From Qipengyuania qiaonensis (GTDB lineage Bacteria; Pseudomonadota; Alphaproteobacteria; Sphingomonadales; Sphingomonadaceae), in assembly GCF_019711515.1 (NCBI RefSeq), contig NZ_JAIGNO010000001.1:62001-126000 (forward strand): 64,000 nt of DNA, written 5' to 3'. The notes under the pieces were generated by a model, which saw only the letters and a program-made list of their open reading frames with translations, had not been told where the DNA came from and searched no databases. A program made the translations under genes and the position numbers. Positions 38,361-47,354 of the stretch are shown here, piece by piece; positions within the stretch are counted from its first letter, which is position 1, and every line of letters starts with the position of its first letter.

Positions 38361-39185
38361 ATGGACATATTCGCTCACCACGCGCAGGCGGCGCTGATGA
38401 TGCTGGTTATGACCGGCACGGTGTTCGGTGTGCTCGCTCTGTTGGTCAAACGACAGGCGATCGGTGCAGCACTTAAACGCGTGCGCGGCGAGTTCACGAC
38501 CAATCTTGGCCTGTTGTTGTTCAACTTGGTACTGATTGCTCCGCTGTTTGCCTTGCCGGAAGGTCTTATTCGCGACCGCATCGTCGCGATTCCCGCTCTG
38601 GGCTCCTTTTGGGACACGGTAAGCGAGCCGGCCGTTCTGGTGATAGCTATCCTGGTCTACGATTTCGTCGTCTACTGGCGTCACCGCGCCGAACATCACC
38701 CGCTGCTCTGGCCGATCCATGCCACGCACCACGCGGATACGGCGTTGCATTGGCTTTCCGTCCAGCGCAAACACCCGCTCAGCAAACTACTCGGCGCGCT
38801 CGTCGATGTCTGGTTGCTGTTGCTGCTGGGCTTTCCCGAATGGGCGATTGCCGGAGCAAACTTTCTGCGAAGCTGGTGGGCATTCTTCATTCATGCGGAT
38901 GTGCCGTGGACGCTGGGAATCTTTGGCAAAGTGTTGATTTCGCCTGCCGCCCATCGGCTCCACCATATTCGCGATGAAGCGCTGATGGGCAGCAATTACG
39001 GCAACACGGTGACTTTGTGGGACAAGCTCTTCGGGACCTATGTCGATCCCGCGCCGTACCTGAACTGCGAGACCGGAATCGCCGAAGGAACACGCGGCTT
39101 TCTGGGCGAGCTCGGGCGACCGTTCGAAAAGCGATACTGGAAGCGCGAGGCCGATCCCGCGATAGAAACCGAAGCGACGACCTAG
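38361..39185 (+). CDS. Sterol desaturase/fatty acid hydroxylase superfamily protein
   Basis: 274-residue integral membrane di-iron oxygenase. The eight-histidine pattern is visible: HRAEHH, HATHHAD and, further on, HRLHHIRDE. About four transmembrane helices lie in the first two thirds. Related bacterial enzymes hydroxylate carotenoids, sterols or membrane lipids. No biosynthetic partner is adjacent, so the substrate is open. Its stop overlaps the convergent helicase gene by four bases. Confidence 0.88.
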   Translation: MDIFAHHAQAALMMLVMTGTVFGVLALLVKRQAIGAALKRVRGEFTTNLGLLLFNLVLIAPLFALPEGLIRDRIVAIPALGSFWDTVSEPAVLVIAILVYDFVVYWRHRAEHHPLLWPIHATHHADTALHWLSVQRKHPLSKLLGALVDVWLLLLLGFPEWAIAGANFLRSWWAFFIHADVPWTLGIFGKVLISPAAHRLHHIRDEALMGSNYGNTVTLWDKLFGTYVDPAPYLNCETGIAEGTRGFLGELGRPFEKRYWKREADPAIETEATT

Positions 39186-41494
39186 CCTGCTGCCAGCTTG
39201 ACGAAACTGTCGAGCACGCGTTTTTCACCTGCTTGCTCGAACTCGATCGTCAGCTTGTTGCCTTCTTGATCGGTGACGCAGCCATAGCCGAACTTGTCGT
39301 GAAATACGCGCCCGCCGATGGCGATATCGCTGCGCGGCTGGGCAGCGAAGCTGGCGGCGCTGCGGCCAGGTTCGGCGAGACGTTTCGGCGTCGTGTCATA
39401 TCCGGTCGAAAGCGCCCGCTGCCATCCCGGCCCCCGCGCGCCGGAGCGATCCGGCCGGTTCGAAGACACATGCGCGAAGGGATCTTCGGTTTCGGTCCAA
39501 TTCGCGCGCCACAGCGACGCGCCGCCGGTCAGGGTGGTTTCGATCTTGATATGCTCGTCCGGCAATTCCTCGATGAACCGGCTGGGTATCGAACTGGTCC
39601 ATTGGCCGTAGATGCGCCGGTTGGCGGCATGCAGGATCGTGCAGCGGCGCTTCGCCCGCGTAATGGCGACATAGGCGAGCCTGCGTTCTTCTTCGAGGCT
39701 GGCAAGGCCGCCTTCGTCGATTGCGCGCTGGCTGGGAAACACGCCTTCCTCCCACCCGGGAAGGAACACATGATCGAACTCCAGCCCCTTGGCGGCGTGC
39801 ATGGTCATGATCGTGACCTTTTCGCCATCGCCTGCACGATCGTTGTCCATCACCAGGCTGACATGTTCCAGGAAATCGCCCAGCGTATCGTATTCCTCCA
39901 TCGCACGCGCGAGTTCGGTGAGGTTTTCGAGCCGACCGGCGCTTTCGGCGCTGCGGTCCTTCTGCAACATGTCCTCGTAACCGCTTTCCGCGATCACTGT
40001 GCGCAGCAGTTCGGACGGCGTGATCTTTTCGACCATCTCGCGCCAGTGGACGAACTGGCCGAGCAAACCCACCAGTGTGTTGCGGGCGCGCGCTGGCAAT
40101 TCGTCGCTATCGCACAGATCGAGGCTGGCTGCCGCCAAAGGAGTCTGAGTTTGACGCGCATGACGACGCATCGCTTCCAGCGTCTTGGCACCAAGGCCGC
40201 GCTTGGGTTGATTGTAGATGCGTTCGAAGGCGAGATCGTCGGCCGGCTGGGCGATGGTGCGCAGATAGGCGAGGGCATCGCGAATTTCGGCACGTTCGTA
40301 GAAGCGGAAGCCGCCGACAATGCGGTAACTCAGGCCGATCTGGATGAAGCGATCTTCGAATTCGCGCGTCTGATATTGCGCCCGCACGAGAATGGCTACC
40401 TCGTCGAGCGGTGCGCCCTCCGCCTCCAGTCGCTCGATGTCTTCGCCGACGCGGCGGGCTTCCTCGGGCGCATCCCATACACCGATGACCCGGACCTTTT
40501 CCCCTGCCGGCAATTCGGTCCAAAGGGTCTTGCCAAGGCGTTCGCTATTGGCGTCGATCAGGCCCGATGCCGCGGCGAGGATCTGCGGAGTGGAGCGATA
40601 ATTCTGCTCCAGCTTGATGACCGCCGCACCGGGAAAATCCTTCTCGAACCGCAGGATATTGGCGACTTCCGCGCCGCGCCACGAATAGATCGACTGGTCG
40701 TCGTCCCCCACGACGCAGATATTCTTGCGCGTCTGGGCGAGCAGGCGCAGCCACAGATACTGAACCTGATTGGTATCCTGATATTCGTCGACGAGGATGT
40801 ATTTGAAGCGCTGCTGATATTGTTCGAGCACATCGCGATGCTCGCGAAAGATATTTAGCATGTGCAGCAGCAGGTCGCCGAAATCGCAGGCGTTGAGAGC
40901 CTTCAGACGGTCCTGATACAGCCGATAGAACTGCGCGCCGCGGCCGTTGGCGTAGGCTTCGTTTTCGACCGCATCGACATCGCCCGGGTTGAAACCGCGG
41001 TTCTTCCAGCGATCGATCAGTCCGGCCAGCTGCCGGGCGGGCCAGCGCTTTTCGTCCAGATCGTTTTCCTGGATCAGCTGTTTTAGCAGGCGCAACTGGT
41101 CGTCGGTGTCGATGATCGTGTAATTGCTCTGGAGCCCGACCAGTTCGGCATGACGGCGGAGCATACGCGCGCCGATCGAATGGAAGGTGCCCAGCCACGG
41201 CATTCCTTCCACGGCATCGCCGATATGGCGTCCCACGCGCTCGCGCATCTCGCGCGCGGCCTTGTTGGTGAAAGTCACGCACAAGATTTCACTCGGCCAT
41301 GCCCGGCGAGTTGCGATGAGGTGTGCAAGTCTTGCGGTAAGCGCCGCGGTCTTGCCGGTCCCCGCTCCGGCCAGCATCAACACCGGCCCTTCCGTGGTCA
41401 GTACGGCTTCGCGCTGGGGCGCGTTAAGGCGCGCTGCATAGGCGGGAAGCTGCGCATTCCGGGGCGCGTCGGCGGGGGCGGGAAGGTCGGCCAT
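39182..41494 (-). CDS. UvrD/PcrA/Rep-family ATP-dependent DNA helicase
   Basis: 770-residue superfamily 1A helicase. Walker A is LAGAGTGKTAALTARLA, then Ia FTNKAAREMRER, Walker B ILVDEYQDTN, motif III GDDDQSIYSWRGA, motif IV region LEQNYRSTPQIL, and motifs V and VI in TMHAAKGLEFDHVF and VAITRAKRR. The C-terminal region ends in a Tudor-like segment (GRVFHDKFGYGCVTDQEGN) as in PcrA/UvrD. ATG 41494 (MADLPAPADAP) is preferred over the upstream-extended frame. Confidence 0.95.
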   Translation of the reverse strand: MADLPAPADAPRNAQLPAYAARLNAPQREAVLTTEGPVLMLAGAGTGKTAALTARLAHLIATRRAWPSEILCVTFTNKAAREMRERVGRHIGDAVEGMPWLGTFHSIGARMLRRHAELVGLQSNYTIIDTDDQLRLLKQLIQENDLDEKRWPARQLAGLIDRWKNRGFNPGDVDAVENEAYANGRGAQFYRLYQDRLKALNACDFGDLLLHMLNIFREHRDVLEQYQQRFKYILVDEYQDTNQVQYLWLRLLAQTRKNICVVGDDDQSIYSWRGAEVANILRFEKDFPGAAVIKLEQNYRSTPQILAAASGLIDANSERLGKTLWTELPAGEKVRVIGVWDAPEEARRVGEDIERLEAEGAPLDEVAILVRAQYQTREFEDRFIQIGLSYRIVGGFRFYERAEIRDALAYLRTIAQPADDLAFERIYNQPKRGLGAKTLEAMRRHARQTQTPLAAASLDLCDSDELPARARNTLVGLLGQFVHWREMVEKITPSELLRTVIAESGYEDMLQKDRSAESAGRLENLTELARAMEEYDTLGDFLEHVSLVMDNDRAGDGEKVTIMTMHAAKGLEFDHVFLPGWEEGVFPSQRAIDEGGLASLEEERRLAYVAITRAKRRCTILHAANRRIYGQWTSSIPSRFIEELPDEHIKIETTLTGGASLWRANWTETEDPFAHVSSNRPDRSGARGPGWQRALSTGYDTTPKRLAEPGRSAASFAAQPRSDIAIGGRVFHDKFGYGCVTDQEGNKLTIEFEQAGEKRVLDSFVKLAAG

Positions 41495-41616
41495 GCGTAC
41501 GGAACAGCTAGGGAACGCGACGTCGCAACGCAAGCCCCGGACTAAAGGGCCCATCGGAACCGATGGCCCGTTTCCTGCGTAAGACGGACAATGCAATCAT
41601 GATGGAGAGGATTTTC

Positions 41617-42240
41617 ATGCGTAACCTTATTCTCGCAGGCGCCGCTGCGATTGCCTTTACCGCCGCTCCCGCGATGGCACAGGATGTTGCTGTAGACGCC
41701 GAAGGCAATGCGTATGTCCTGACCGACGAGCAGCAGGTGATGTATGATGGCTGGCCGGCGGATCGTCAGACCGCGTATGACGGATGGCCCTACGAAGTTC
41801 AGGAATACTACTGGACCCTGACCCCGGCGCAGGTCGAAGGTTGGTGGGTGCTGACCGATGATCAGCGAGTCAGCATCTACGAAATGACGCCGGAAGCGCG
41901 TACGCAGGCCTGGGCCCAGGTCGCGGCGCAGATGAACTCCGCGCCTGCCGCAACCGCTTCAACGACTACCGCAACGACCACACCGGCACCTGCCAGCGGC
42001 ACACCGGCTCCACGTTTCGTCAGCAAGGAGGTCACGCAGACCACGCCAGCGGGCTATGCCGCCGCTTCCGGTGAAGAAGTTCCCGTTTGCAAGGGGGAGC
42101 AGCAGGACGGCTGCATCAATAGTTGGGACAAGAACAAGACCGGCAATCGCCCGCTCGAATATTGGCCCGGAAAGCCGGCCAGCGAAATCGACGAGCCGCT
42201 TCCCGCTACGAAACCGGCCGCTACGAAACCGGGTACTTGA
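41617..42240 (+). CDS. Exported protein of unknown function, paralogue A
   Basis: 207 residues from ATG 41617, with GAGAGGA upstream. Signal peptide MRNLILAGAAAIAFTAAPAMA, cut before QDV. The core holds a repeated WP unit (MYDGWPADRQTAYDGWPYEV) followed by EYYWTLTPAQ and MTPEARTQAWAQVAAQM. A Thr/Ala/Pro linker and a short C-terminal domain with two cysteines (VPVCKGEQQDGCINSWDKNK) follow. The core is homologous to the next gene. Function is unknown. Confidence 0.72.
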   Translation: MRNLILAGAAAIAFTAAPAMAQDVAVDAEGNAYVLTDEQQVMYDGWPADRQTAYDGWPYEVQEYYWTLTPAQVEGWWVLTDDQRVSIYEMTPEARTQAWAQVAAQMNSAPAATASTTTATTTPAPASGTPAPRFVSKEVTQTTPAGYAAASGEEVPVCKGEQQDGCINSWDKNKTGNRPLEYWPGKPASEIDEPLPATKPAATKPGT

Positions 42241-42541
42241 ACCAGGCTTTCGGCTCGCGCGCCCCATGTCGGGCGGCGCGACGCTTGGAGGGGGCGGGAC
42301 TGCCATGGTGGTCCCGCCCTTTTCCCTGGAAACGCCGTGCATTCGTCGTGCGATGATCGTCACAAGGACAGAACGAACAATCCTCAGTTTGCCGCATTTT
42401 GGGCACAATTGGCGATTGAACGTTTGAAACGCGGGTTGAGTTCGGGGCCGTTCATCGACCTAAGCCGTTGAAGGACAGGATACCCAAAACTTTCAAATCG
42501 TATTCAAGGGGATCGACAACGCCCAGTTGAAAGGACTGAAT
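42241..42541. other. Intergenic region between the two paralogues
   Basis: 301 bases. It holds a strong terminator (42292-42324) after paralogue A and AT-richer sequence from 42350 onward that should carry the promoter of paralogue B. No further gene is supported. Confidence 0.6.
42292..42324 (+). terminator. Rho-independent terminator after paralogue A
   Basis: GGGCGGGAC (42292-42300) pairs perfectly with GTCCCGCCC (42311-42319) around a 10-base loop, followed by TTTT. Confidence 0.82.
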
Positions 42542-43000
42542 ATGCGTAAGACATTCTACTATATTTCGGGCGCAGCGCTCGCGACCATTTCAATTCCGGC
42601 CATGGCTCAGGATGTCCCTGCTCAAGAGCCGGCAACGACGGAAGCTCCTGCAGCGCCAACCGCGGCACTTGCACCAGAGCAGCAAGCTCAGTTCGACGCA
42701 TGGCCGGAAGAGGTGAAAGCGTATTATTCGACGCTTACGCCCGATCGCCAAGAGCTGTTCTGGCGCATCTCGGATGAAAACAAGGTGACGATTGCCGCGC
42801 TTTCGCCCGAGCAACAAACTCAGGCATGGACGCAGATCGAGGCTCAGGCCGCCGGGCAGGCCTCGACTCCGGCACCCGCCGCAAACCCTGCGCCCGCGAC
42901 AACGCCGACACCGACTGCGGAGCCTGCCCCGGCAACTGAACCGACGACAGACGAAACCATGTCGGAAGAACCGGACGCAAGCGCTGCAGACCCGATGTAA
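42542..43000 (+). CDS. Exported protein of unknown function, paralogue B
   Basis: 152 residues from ATG 42542, with AAAGGA upstream. Signal peptide MRKTFYYISGAALATISIPA, cut after AMA. The core reads QFDAWPEEVKAYYSTLTPDR then LSPEQQTQAWTQIEAQAAG, matching paralogue A with one WP unit instead of two. It ends in a long Pro/Ala/Thr tail (APAANPAPATTPTPTAEP) without paralogue A's cysteine domain. Function is unknown. Confidence 0.72.
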   Translation: MRKTFYYISGAALATISIPAMAQDVPAQEPATTEAPAAPTAALAPEQQAQFDAWPEEVKAYYSTLTPDRQELFWRISDENKVTIAALSPEQQTQAWTQIEAQAAGQASTPAPAANPAPATTPTPTAEPAPATEPTTDETMSEEPDASAADPM

Positions 43001-43011
43001 GTCGGACAAAT

Positions 43012-43557
43012 TTAACGGGCAGGGCGGAGAAGCAATATCTTCGCCTTGCCCGTTTTTCTTTCCGCAACCAGTTCGAAGTCTCGCAAATCGCGCGTCTCTT
43101 TTGCGGCGGTTTCCAAGGCTATCCAGGACGCGGGGCCAAACCAGCCAAGACGGGCAAGCCGGTCCAGTGCTACATGTCCAGCCCCCGTATCGTAGGGCGG
43201 GTCGAGCAACAGCAGATCGTGGGGAGCCTTGGCTGGACCAAGGCTCATGACGGAAACCTGTTGGACACTGGCGCGCGCACCTGCGCTCAGCATGTCAATG
43301 TTTTGCCGGATTGTTTTCACCGCATGCGCATCCTGTTCGACGAAAAGGCAGGAACTTGCTCCGCGCGACAATGCCTCAAGACCGAGAGCGCCGGAACCGG
43401 CAAACAAATCGACGACGTTCAGGCCTTCAAACGTGCCGACGCGGCTTGCGAGCATATTGAACAGCGTTTCGCGTGTCCGGTCGGCAGTCGGACGGGTTAC
43501 ATCGCCCGGAGGAGCCACCAGTTTACGGCCCCGCCATTCGCCCGCGACGATCCTCAC
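43012..43557 (-). CDS. rsmD: 16S rRNA (guanine(966)-N(2))-methyltransferase
   Basis: 181-residue SAM-dependent methyltransferase. The N-terminus MRIVAGEWRGRKLVAPPG and RPTADRTRETLFNML are typical of RsmD. Motif I is VVDLFAGSGALGLEALSRGA, and the catalytic motif LLLDPPYDTG is of the N-methylating DPPY kind. It follows the pseudouridine synthase gene with a four-base overlap, a common pairing of ribosome-modification genes. Confidence 0.93.
   Translation of the reverse strand: MRIVAGEWRGRKLVAPPGDVTRPTADRTRETLFNMLASRVGTFEGLNVVDLFAGSGALGLEALSRGASSCLFVEQDAHAVKTIRQNIDMLSAGARASVQQVSVMSLGPAKAPHDLLLLDPPYDTGAGHVALDRLARLGWFGPASWIALETAAKETRDLRDFELVAERKTGKAKILLLRPAR
43014..43060 (+). terminator. Terminator after paralogue B, inside the end of rsmD
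   Basis: An imperfect long hairpin with outer arms AACGGGCA (43014-43021) and TTGCCCGTT (43046-43054), followed by TTTCTT on the plus strand. It overlaps the last codons of the convergent rsmD gene. Confidence 0.7.
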
Positions 43558-44318
43558 TTGCTGTTCCGCTTCAGCTGCTTTCGAAAACGCTCGACATCCA
43601 CCTGCCGAATCTCGACTGCCTGCCCGCGCGGCAATTCGTCCAGTTCGAACGGCCCGTAGCCGACGCGCAGGAGGCGATTGACCTGCAGGCCCAGATGCTC
43701 GAGCACCCGCCTGACCTCGCGGTTCTTACCCTCGGTCAGCGTCATCTGGACCCAGCGGTTCTTGCCCGATCCGCGTTCCAGGTCCGCTTCGATCCTGCCA
43801 TAGCGAATGCCGTCGATCTCGATGCCTTCGATCAGATCGTCCAGTTGGGCTTGGGTCACATCGCCGAAGGCGCGGGCGCGATAGGTACGCGGAATGCCCG
43901 AGGACGGCAATTCCATGGCGCGCTTCAGCTCCCCGTCATTGGTCAGCAGCAGCAGGCCCTCGGTATTGAAGTCGAGCCTGCCCACCGGCATCACCCGGCC
44001 GGCGCCCTTCGGCAATGCGTTGCGCAGGGCAGTATAAATCGTCGGGCGACCCTTGGGATCGCGTTCGGCAGTGATGAGCCCGGCAGGTTTGTGGAAAGCG
44101 AACAGACGTGCCGCTTCGGTCTGGCCGACAGATCGGCCGTCGACCGTGACGCCTTTCAGGCCGGACAATTTGACGGCGGGCGTATCGAGAATCTTGCCAT
44201 CGATCGCCACCCGCCCATCGGCGATCATGCGTTCGACTTCACGTCGGCTCGCGACACCTGCGCGAGCGAGTAGTTTGGCGATCCTGTCGCCGTCTTCTGG
44301 TAATCGCTTGTCCACCAT
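43554..44318 (-). CDS. rRNA pseudouridine synthase, RsuA/RluB family
   Basis: 254 residues. An S4 RNA-binding domain (RIAKLLARAGVASRREVERMI) is followed by the catalytic domain with GRLDFNTEGLLLLTNDGEL, whose Asp is the family nucleophile, and KNREVRRVLEHLGL. Sequence suggests RluB (23S U2605) more than RsuA or RluF, but this is not certain. ATG 44318 (MVDKRLPEDG) is chosen; the longer frame begins with TTG. Confidence 0.9.
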   Translation of the reverse strand: MVDKRLPEDGDRIAKLLARAGVASRREVERMIADGRVAIDGKILDTPAVKLSGLKGVTVDGRSVGQTEAARLFAFHKPAGLITAERDPKGRPTIYTALRNALPKGAGRVMPVGRLDFNTEGLLLLTNDGELKRAMELPSSGIPRTYRARAFGDVTQAQLDDLIEGIEIDGIRYGRIEADLERGSGKNRWVQMTLTEGKNREVRRVLEHLGLQVNRLLRVGYGPFELDELPRGQAVEIRQVDVERFRKQLKRNSK

Positions 44319-44394
44319 GTCCGCGCCAATACACACAACGTCAGCAGAGCGGAAGCGCAAGCTGACCGACGGTCACGGCATAAACGGCACGTGA

Positions 44395-45558
44395 CTAATT
44401 GGCTGCTCGCAGCGCCTCTTCGACCGTCTCGTGATAGCGCCGTATGCCGCCCTCCATCGTACCGAGCGTCAGATACGGGACAGCGCCCGTCGCAAGCCCT
44501 TGCTGGCCGAGTTCTGCGGCGCGAAAGTCTTCGCCCGCAAAGACACCGCCGTCGAGCAGTGCCCAGCTCCGCTCCCAATGATCGCGGGCCTTGTCCGTCG
44601 CGGGATGCTCGGGAATGAGCATGAAGTCTTCGACCAGGGTCCGGTCATGCGCCTGCGGCATCATGACCATGACATTGATGTAATCCGGGCTGGGGATGAT
44701 CAGCGCACCGGGCATCAACTGATAGGCATAGGTTACTACGCGGCGCAGGGCGGCCATGTCCTCAAGGTCGATACCGTCCATTTCTTCCAGCCGCCCCACG
44801 GCGCTGCGCGCATGCGGCCCGATCATGTCGCCACTGGTCACGCCGTCCTTGAAGAACGGGCCGATGGTCTGGGCGTGCAATCGGGTGACATGATAGCTTT
44901 CGAGGAAAGCATCCATGATGAGCTTCCAGTTCCCCGCGACTTCATGCGTTTTGCGACGGAACAGCACCTGTTCGCCCATGCCGAGGGCATCGAAATCCAG
45001 ACCGATCTCCTGCGCCAGCGCAAAGTCGGCCGTTTTCTCCTGCGGGCAGAACCAGATCAGGCCGCCGGTTTCCCTGCTGGGCAATTCGACAAGCCCGTTT
45101 TCGCCCTTCTCGAGCCCGGGAAAGGTGTCGGGGCGAGGGAGGGCAAGAAGCCGACCGTCCACTGCGTAGGTCCATGCGTGATAGGGGCAAACGAGCTTTT
45201 TGGTGCATTTCACCTCCGTGCCCTCAAGCAACCGCGTTCCGCGGTGGCGACAGACGTTGAGGAAGACGTGCGCCATCCCTTCGGCATCGCGTGTGATCAG
45301 CAGCGGTCGGCCCGTTGCATCGTGGGGTACGGCCATTCCGGGATCGGGCAAGAGCGCAGAAGGGCAGAGAATCTGTGGCAGCCTGTCATAGATCGCGGCT
45401 TTTTCGCGCAGCCAGTAATCGGGATCGATATAGACACTCGCCGGCACGGTGGATGCTTCGGCGGTATCGCGCTTCCTGCCATCGGCTATGTCCCTGGCCA
45501 GTGCCAGCATGCCATCGGTCGGACGACGTGCGGAATGTTTGGTGTCGACATCGCTCAT
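44395..45558 (-). CDS. Rieske non-haem iron oxygenase, alpha subunit
   Basis: 387 residues of the aromatic-ring-hydroxylating dioxygenase alpha family. The Rieske cluster is CRH (Cys103, His105) and CPYH (Cys124, His127). The mononuclear iron site is in DAFLESYHVTRLHAQ. No beta subunit, ferredoxin or reductase gene is adjacent, so it must borrow electron partners encoded elsewhere. Relatives also include carnitine, choline and stachydrine demethylases, so an aromatic substrate is not assured. It is divergent from the AmpG-like gene. Confidence 0.88.
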   Translation of the reverse strand: MSDVDTKHSARRPTDGMLALARDIADGRKRDTAEASTVPASVYIDPDYWLREKAAIYDRLPQILCPSALLPDPGMAVPHDATGRPLLITRDAEGMAHVFLNVCRHRGTRLLEGTEVKCTKKLVCPYHAWTYAVDGRLLALPRPDTFPGLEKGENGLVELPSRETGGLIWFCPQEKTADFALAQEIGLDFDALGMGEQVLFRRKTHEVAGNWKLIMDAFLESYHVTRLHAQTIGPFFKDGVTSGDMIGPHARSAVGRLEEMDGIDLEDMAALRRVVTYAYQLMPGALIIPSPDYINVMVMMPQAHDRTLVEDFMLIPEHPATDKARDHWERSWALLDGGVFAGEDFRAAELGQQGLATGAVPYLTLGTMEGGIRRYHETVEEALRAAN

Positions 45559-45629
45559 GACGCCTGTTCCTCGCTCTCTCTCCCCGCTAGTGTCGCAAAA
45601 AATACGCCGAATAGGAAGGACGCTAGGGA

Positions 45630-47354
45630 ATGGCCGAGGTCGCCGAACAGAAGAAGATTTCCGCCTGGCGCGTGCTCGGCATGGCGCTCGGCAATCGCAA
45701 GACCGGGTTCATGCTGCTGTTCGGCTTCGCCAGCGGGCTGCCCTTCGCCCTGTTTCTGGGCACGTTGTTCGCCTGGCTGACCGAAGCCGAGGTCGACCTG
45801 GAAACCATGGGCATCTTCTCGCTCATCGGACTGGCCTATGCCTTCCAATTCCTGTGGTCGCCGCTGATCGACAAGATCGACCTGCCGCTGCTGCGCCAGC
45901 TCGGCAAGCGCAAGCAATGGATCATTCCCATGCAACTGCTGCTCGGCGGCATTCTCGTGACTATGAGCCTGCTCGAGCCACGCAGCCAGCTCGGCATGTT
46001 CTCGTTGCTTGCGGGCATAGGCGCCTTCGCCAGCGCGACGCAGGACATTGCCATCAACGCCTGGCGCATCGACGTGGCCGATGAGGTGGCGACGATCGAT
46101 ATCCTGTCTACCGTCTACCAGATGGGATATCGGCTGTCCTCGTTGGTGGGCGGAGCGCTCGGCCTGATCATCGCCGCGCGGATCGGCTGGCCGGAGACCT
46201 ATATGATGATGGGCGGCATATTGCTGTTCGTCGGCGCGGTCGGATTGCTCGCTCCAAATGCCGAGGGAGCAGCGGAAATGACAGAAGGCGATGAACAGGT
46301 TCGCGCCTTGCGCAAGGCTGGTGAACTGGTCCCGTCGATCCGCAATCGCGCCCTGATAGCCGTTGGACTGCTGTGGGCCGTGGCCATCGGGGCAGTGCTG
46401 GCCTTCATGATCATGTCCATGACCTATGCCCCAGAGGATCGACCCAATCCCACCGAATTCACGCTTACCTGGGGCCCGTGGATCATCGTGGCGACGATCA
46501 TCCTGCCAGCGCTTATCGCGGGCTGGCTGTCGAGCCAGCAGAAGCAGGGCAAGAACCTGCTTTCCGAGGATGCACCGGCTGCGACGGGTGGATCCTACGC
46601 CCTCGATCACCTGTATCGCGCGCTAGTGCTGCCGCTGGTCGAATTCGTCGGCCGGATGGGATGGTCGCTCGTGCTCATCCTTGCGGTGGTTCTGACCTAT
46701 CGCATCTGCGATGCCATCTGGGGGACTTTCGCCTATCCGTTCTATCTTGGCGAACTCGAATACACCAATGACGACGTCGCCTTTGCGTCCAAGTTCTTCG
46801 GGGTGGGGGCCATTATTGCGGGTCTTGCGCTGGGCGGGCTGATGCTGACCACCATCGGGCGGATGGCGACCTTGCTGATCGGCGGTCTGCTCGCCGCGCT
46901 GACCAATCTGCTCTATGCCGATATGGCCATCGGCGGAGCGAACATGCAGGCGTTCAGCGACGCAGTCGGCTTCACCTATCTGATCGAGCAGGTGCCGGGG
47001 ATCGGCGATGCCGATCTTGCCAAGCTGACGATCACCATCGGTTTCGAAAACCTCGCCATCGGCATTGCGGGTGCGGCCTATATCGCCTGGCTGTCCTCGA
47101 TCGTTTCTAAGAAGTTCAGCGCTGTCCAGTACGCGCTGCTGTCCTCACTTACGCTTCTTGTGGGCACGCTTGGGCGCGGTGCGCTGGGCGAGATGATCGA
47201 GAAGCAGGGCTATTACGATGTCTTCATCCTGACGACCTGGATCGGTCTGGCCGCGGCGGTGCTGGTGTGTATCGAATGGTATCGCGAGAGCCGTTCGCGC
47301 GCCAATTCGGGCGTGATCGCTCCCGAAGCCGGACAGGCTATGCCCGCCGAATAG
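45630..47354 (+). CDS. AmpG-like major facilitator permease
   Basis: 574-residue inner-membrane protein with about 14 hydrophobic helices. The N-terminal MLLFGFASGLPFALFLGTLF and the segments IGLAYAFQFLWSPLIDKI and ASATQDIAINAWRID are characteristic of AmpG, which imports anhydro-muropeptides for peptidoglycan recycling. A central cytoplasmic insertion (QQKQGKNLLSEDAPAATGG) is longer than in the E. coli protein. No ampD, nagZ or beta-lactamase gene is nearby. Confidence 0.87.
   Translation: MAEVAEQKKISAWRVLGMALGNRKTGFMLLFGFASGLPFALFLGTLFAWLTEAEVDLETMGIFSLIGLAYAFQFLWSPLIDKIDLPLLRQLGKRKQWIIPMQLLLGGILVTMSLLEPRSQLGMFSLLAGIGAFASATQDIAINAWRIDVADEVATIDILSTVYQMGYRLSSLVGGALGLIIAARIGWPETYMMMGGILLFVGAVGLLAPNAEGAAEMTEGDEQVRALRKAGELVPSIRNRALIAVGLLWAVAIGAVLAFMIMSMTYAPEDRPNPTEFTLTWGPWIIVATIILPALIAGWLSSQQKQGKNLLSEDAPAATGGSYALDHLYRALVLPLVEFVGRMGWSLVLILAVVLTYRICDAIWGTFAYPFYLGELEYTNDDVAFASKFFGVGAIIAGLALGGLMLTTIGRMATLLIGGLLAALTNLLYADMAIGGANMQAFSDAVGFTYLIEQVPGIGDADLAKLTITIGFENLAIGIAGAAYIAWLSSIVSKKFSAVQYALLSSLTLLVGTLGRGALGEMIEKQGYYDVFILTTWIGLAAAVLVCIEWYRESRSRANSGVIAPEAGQAMPAE

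Noticed and set aside
41547..41571. Imperfect hairpin GGGCCCATCGG/CCGATGGCCC as a terminator
   Set aside because: It lies between divergent genes where no transcript needs ending, and no T tract follows.
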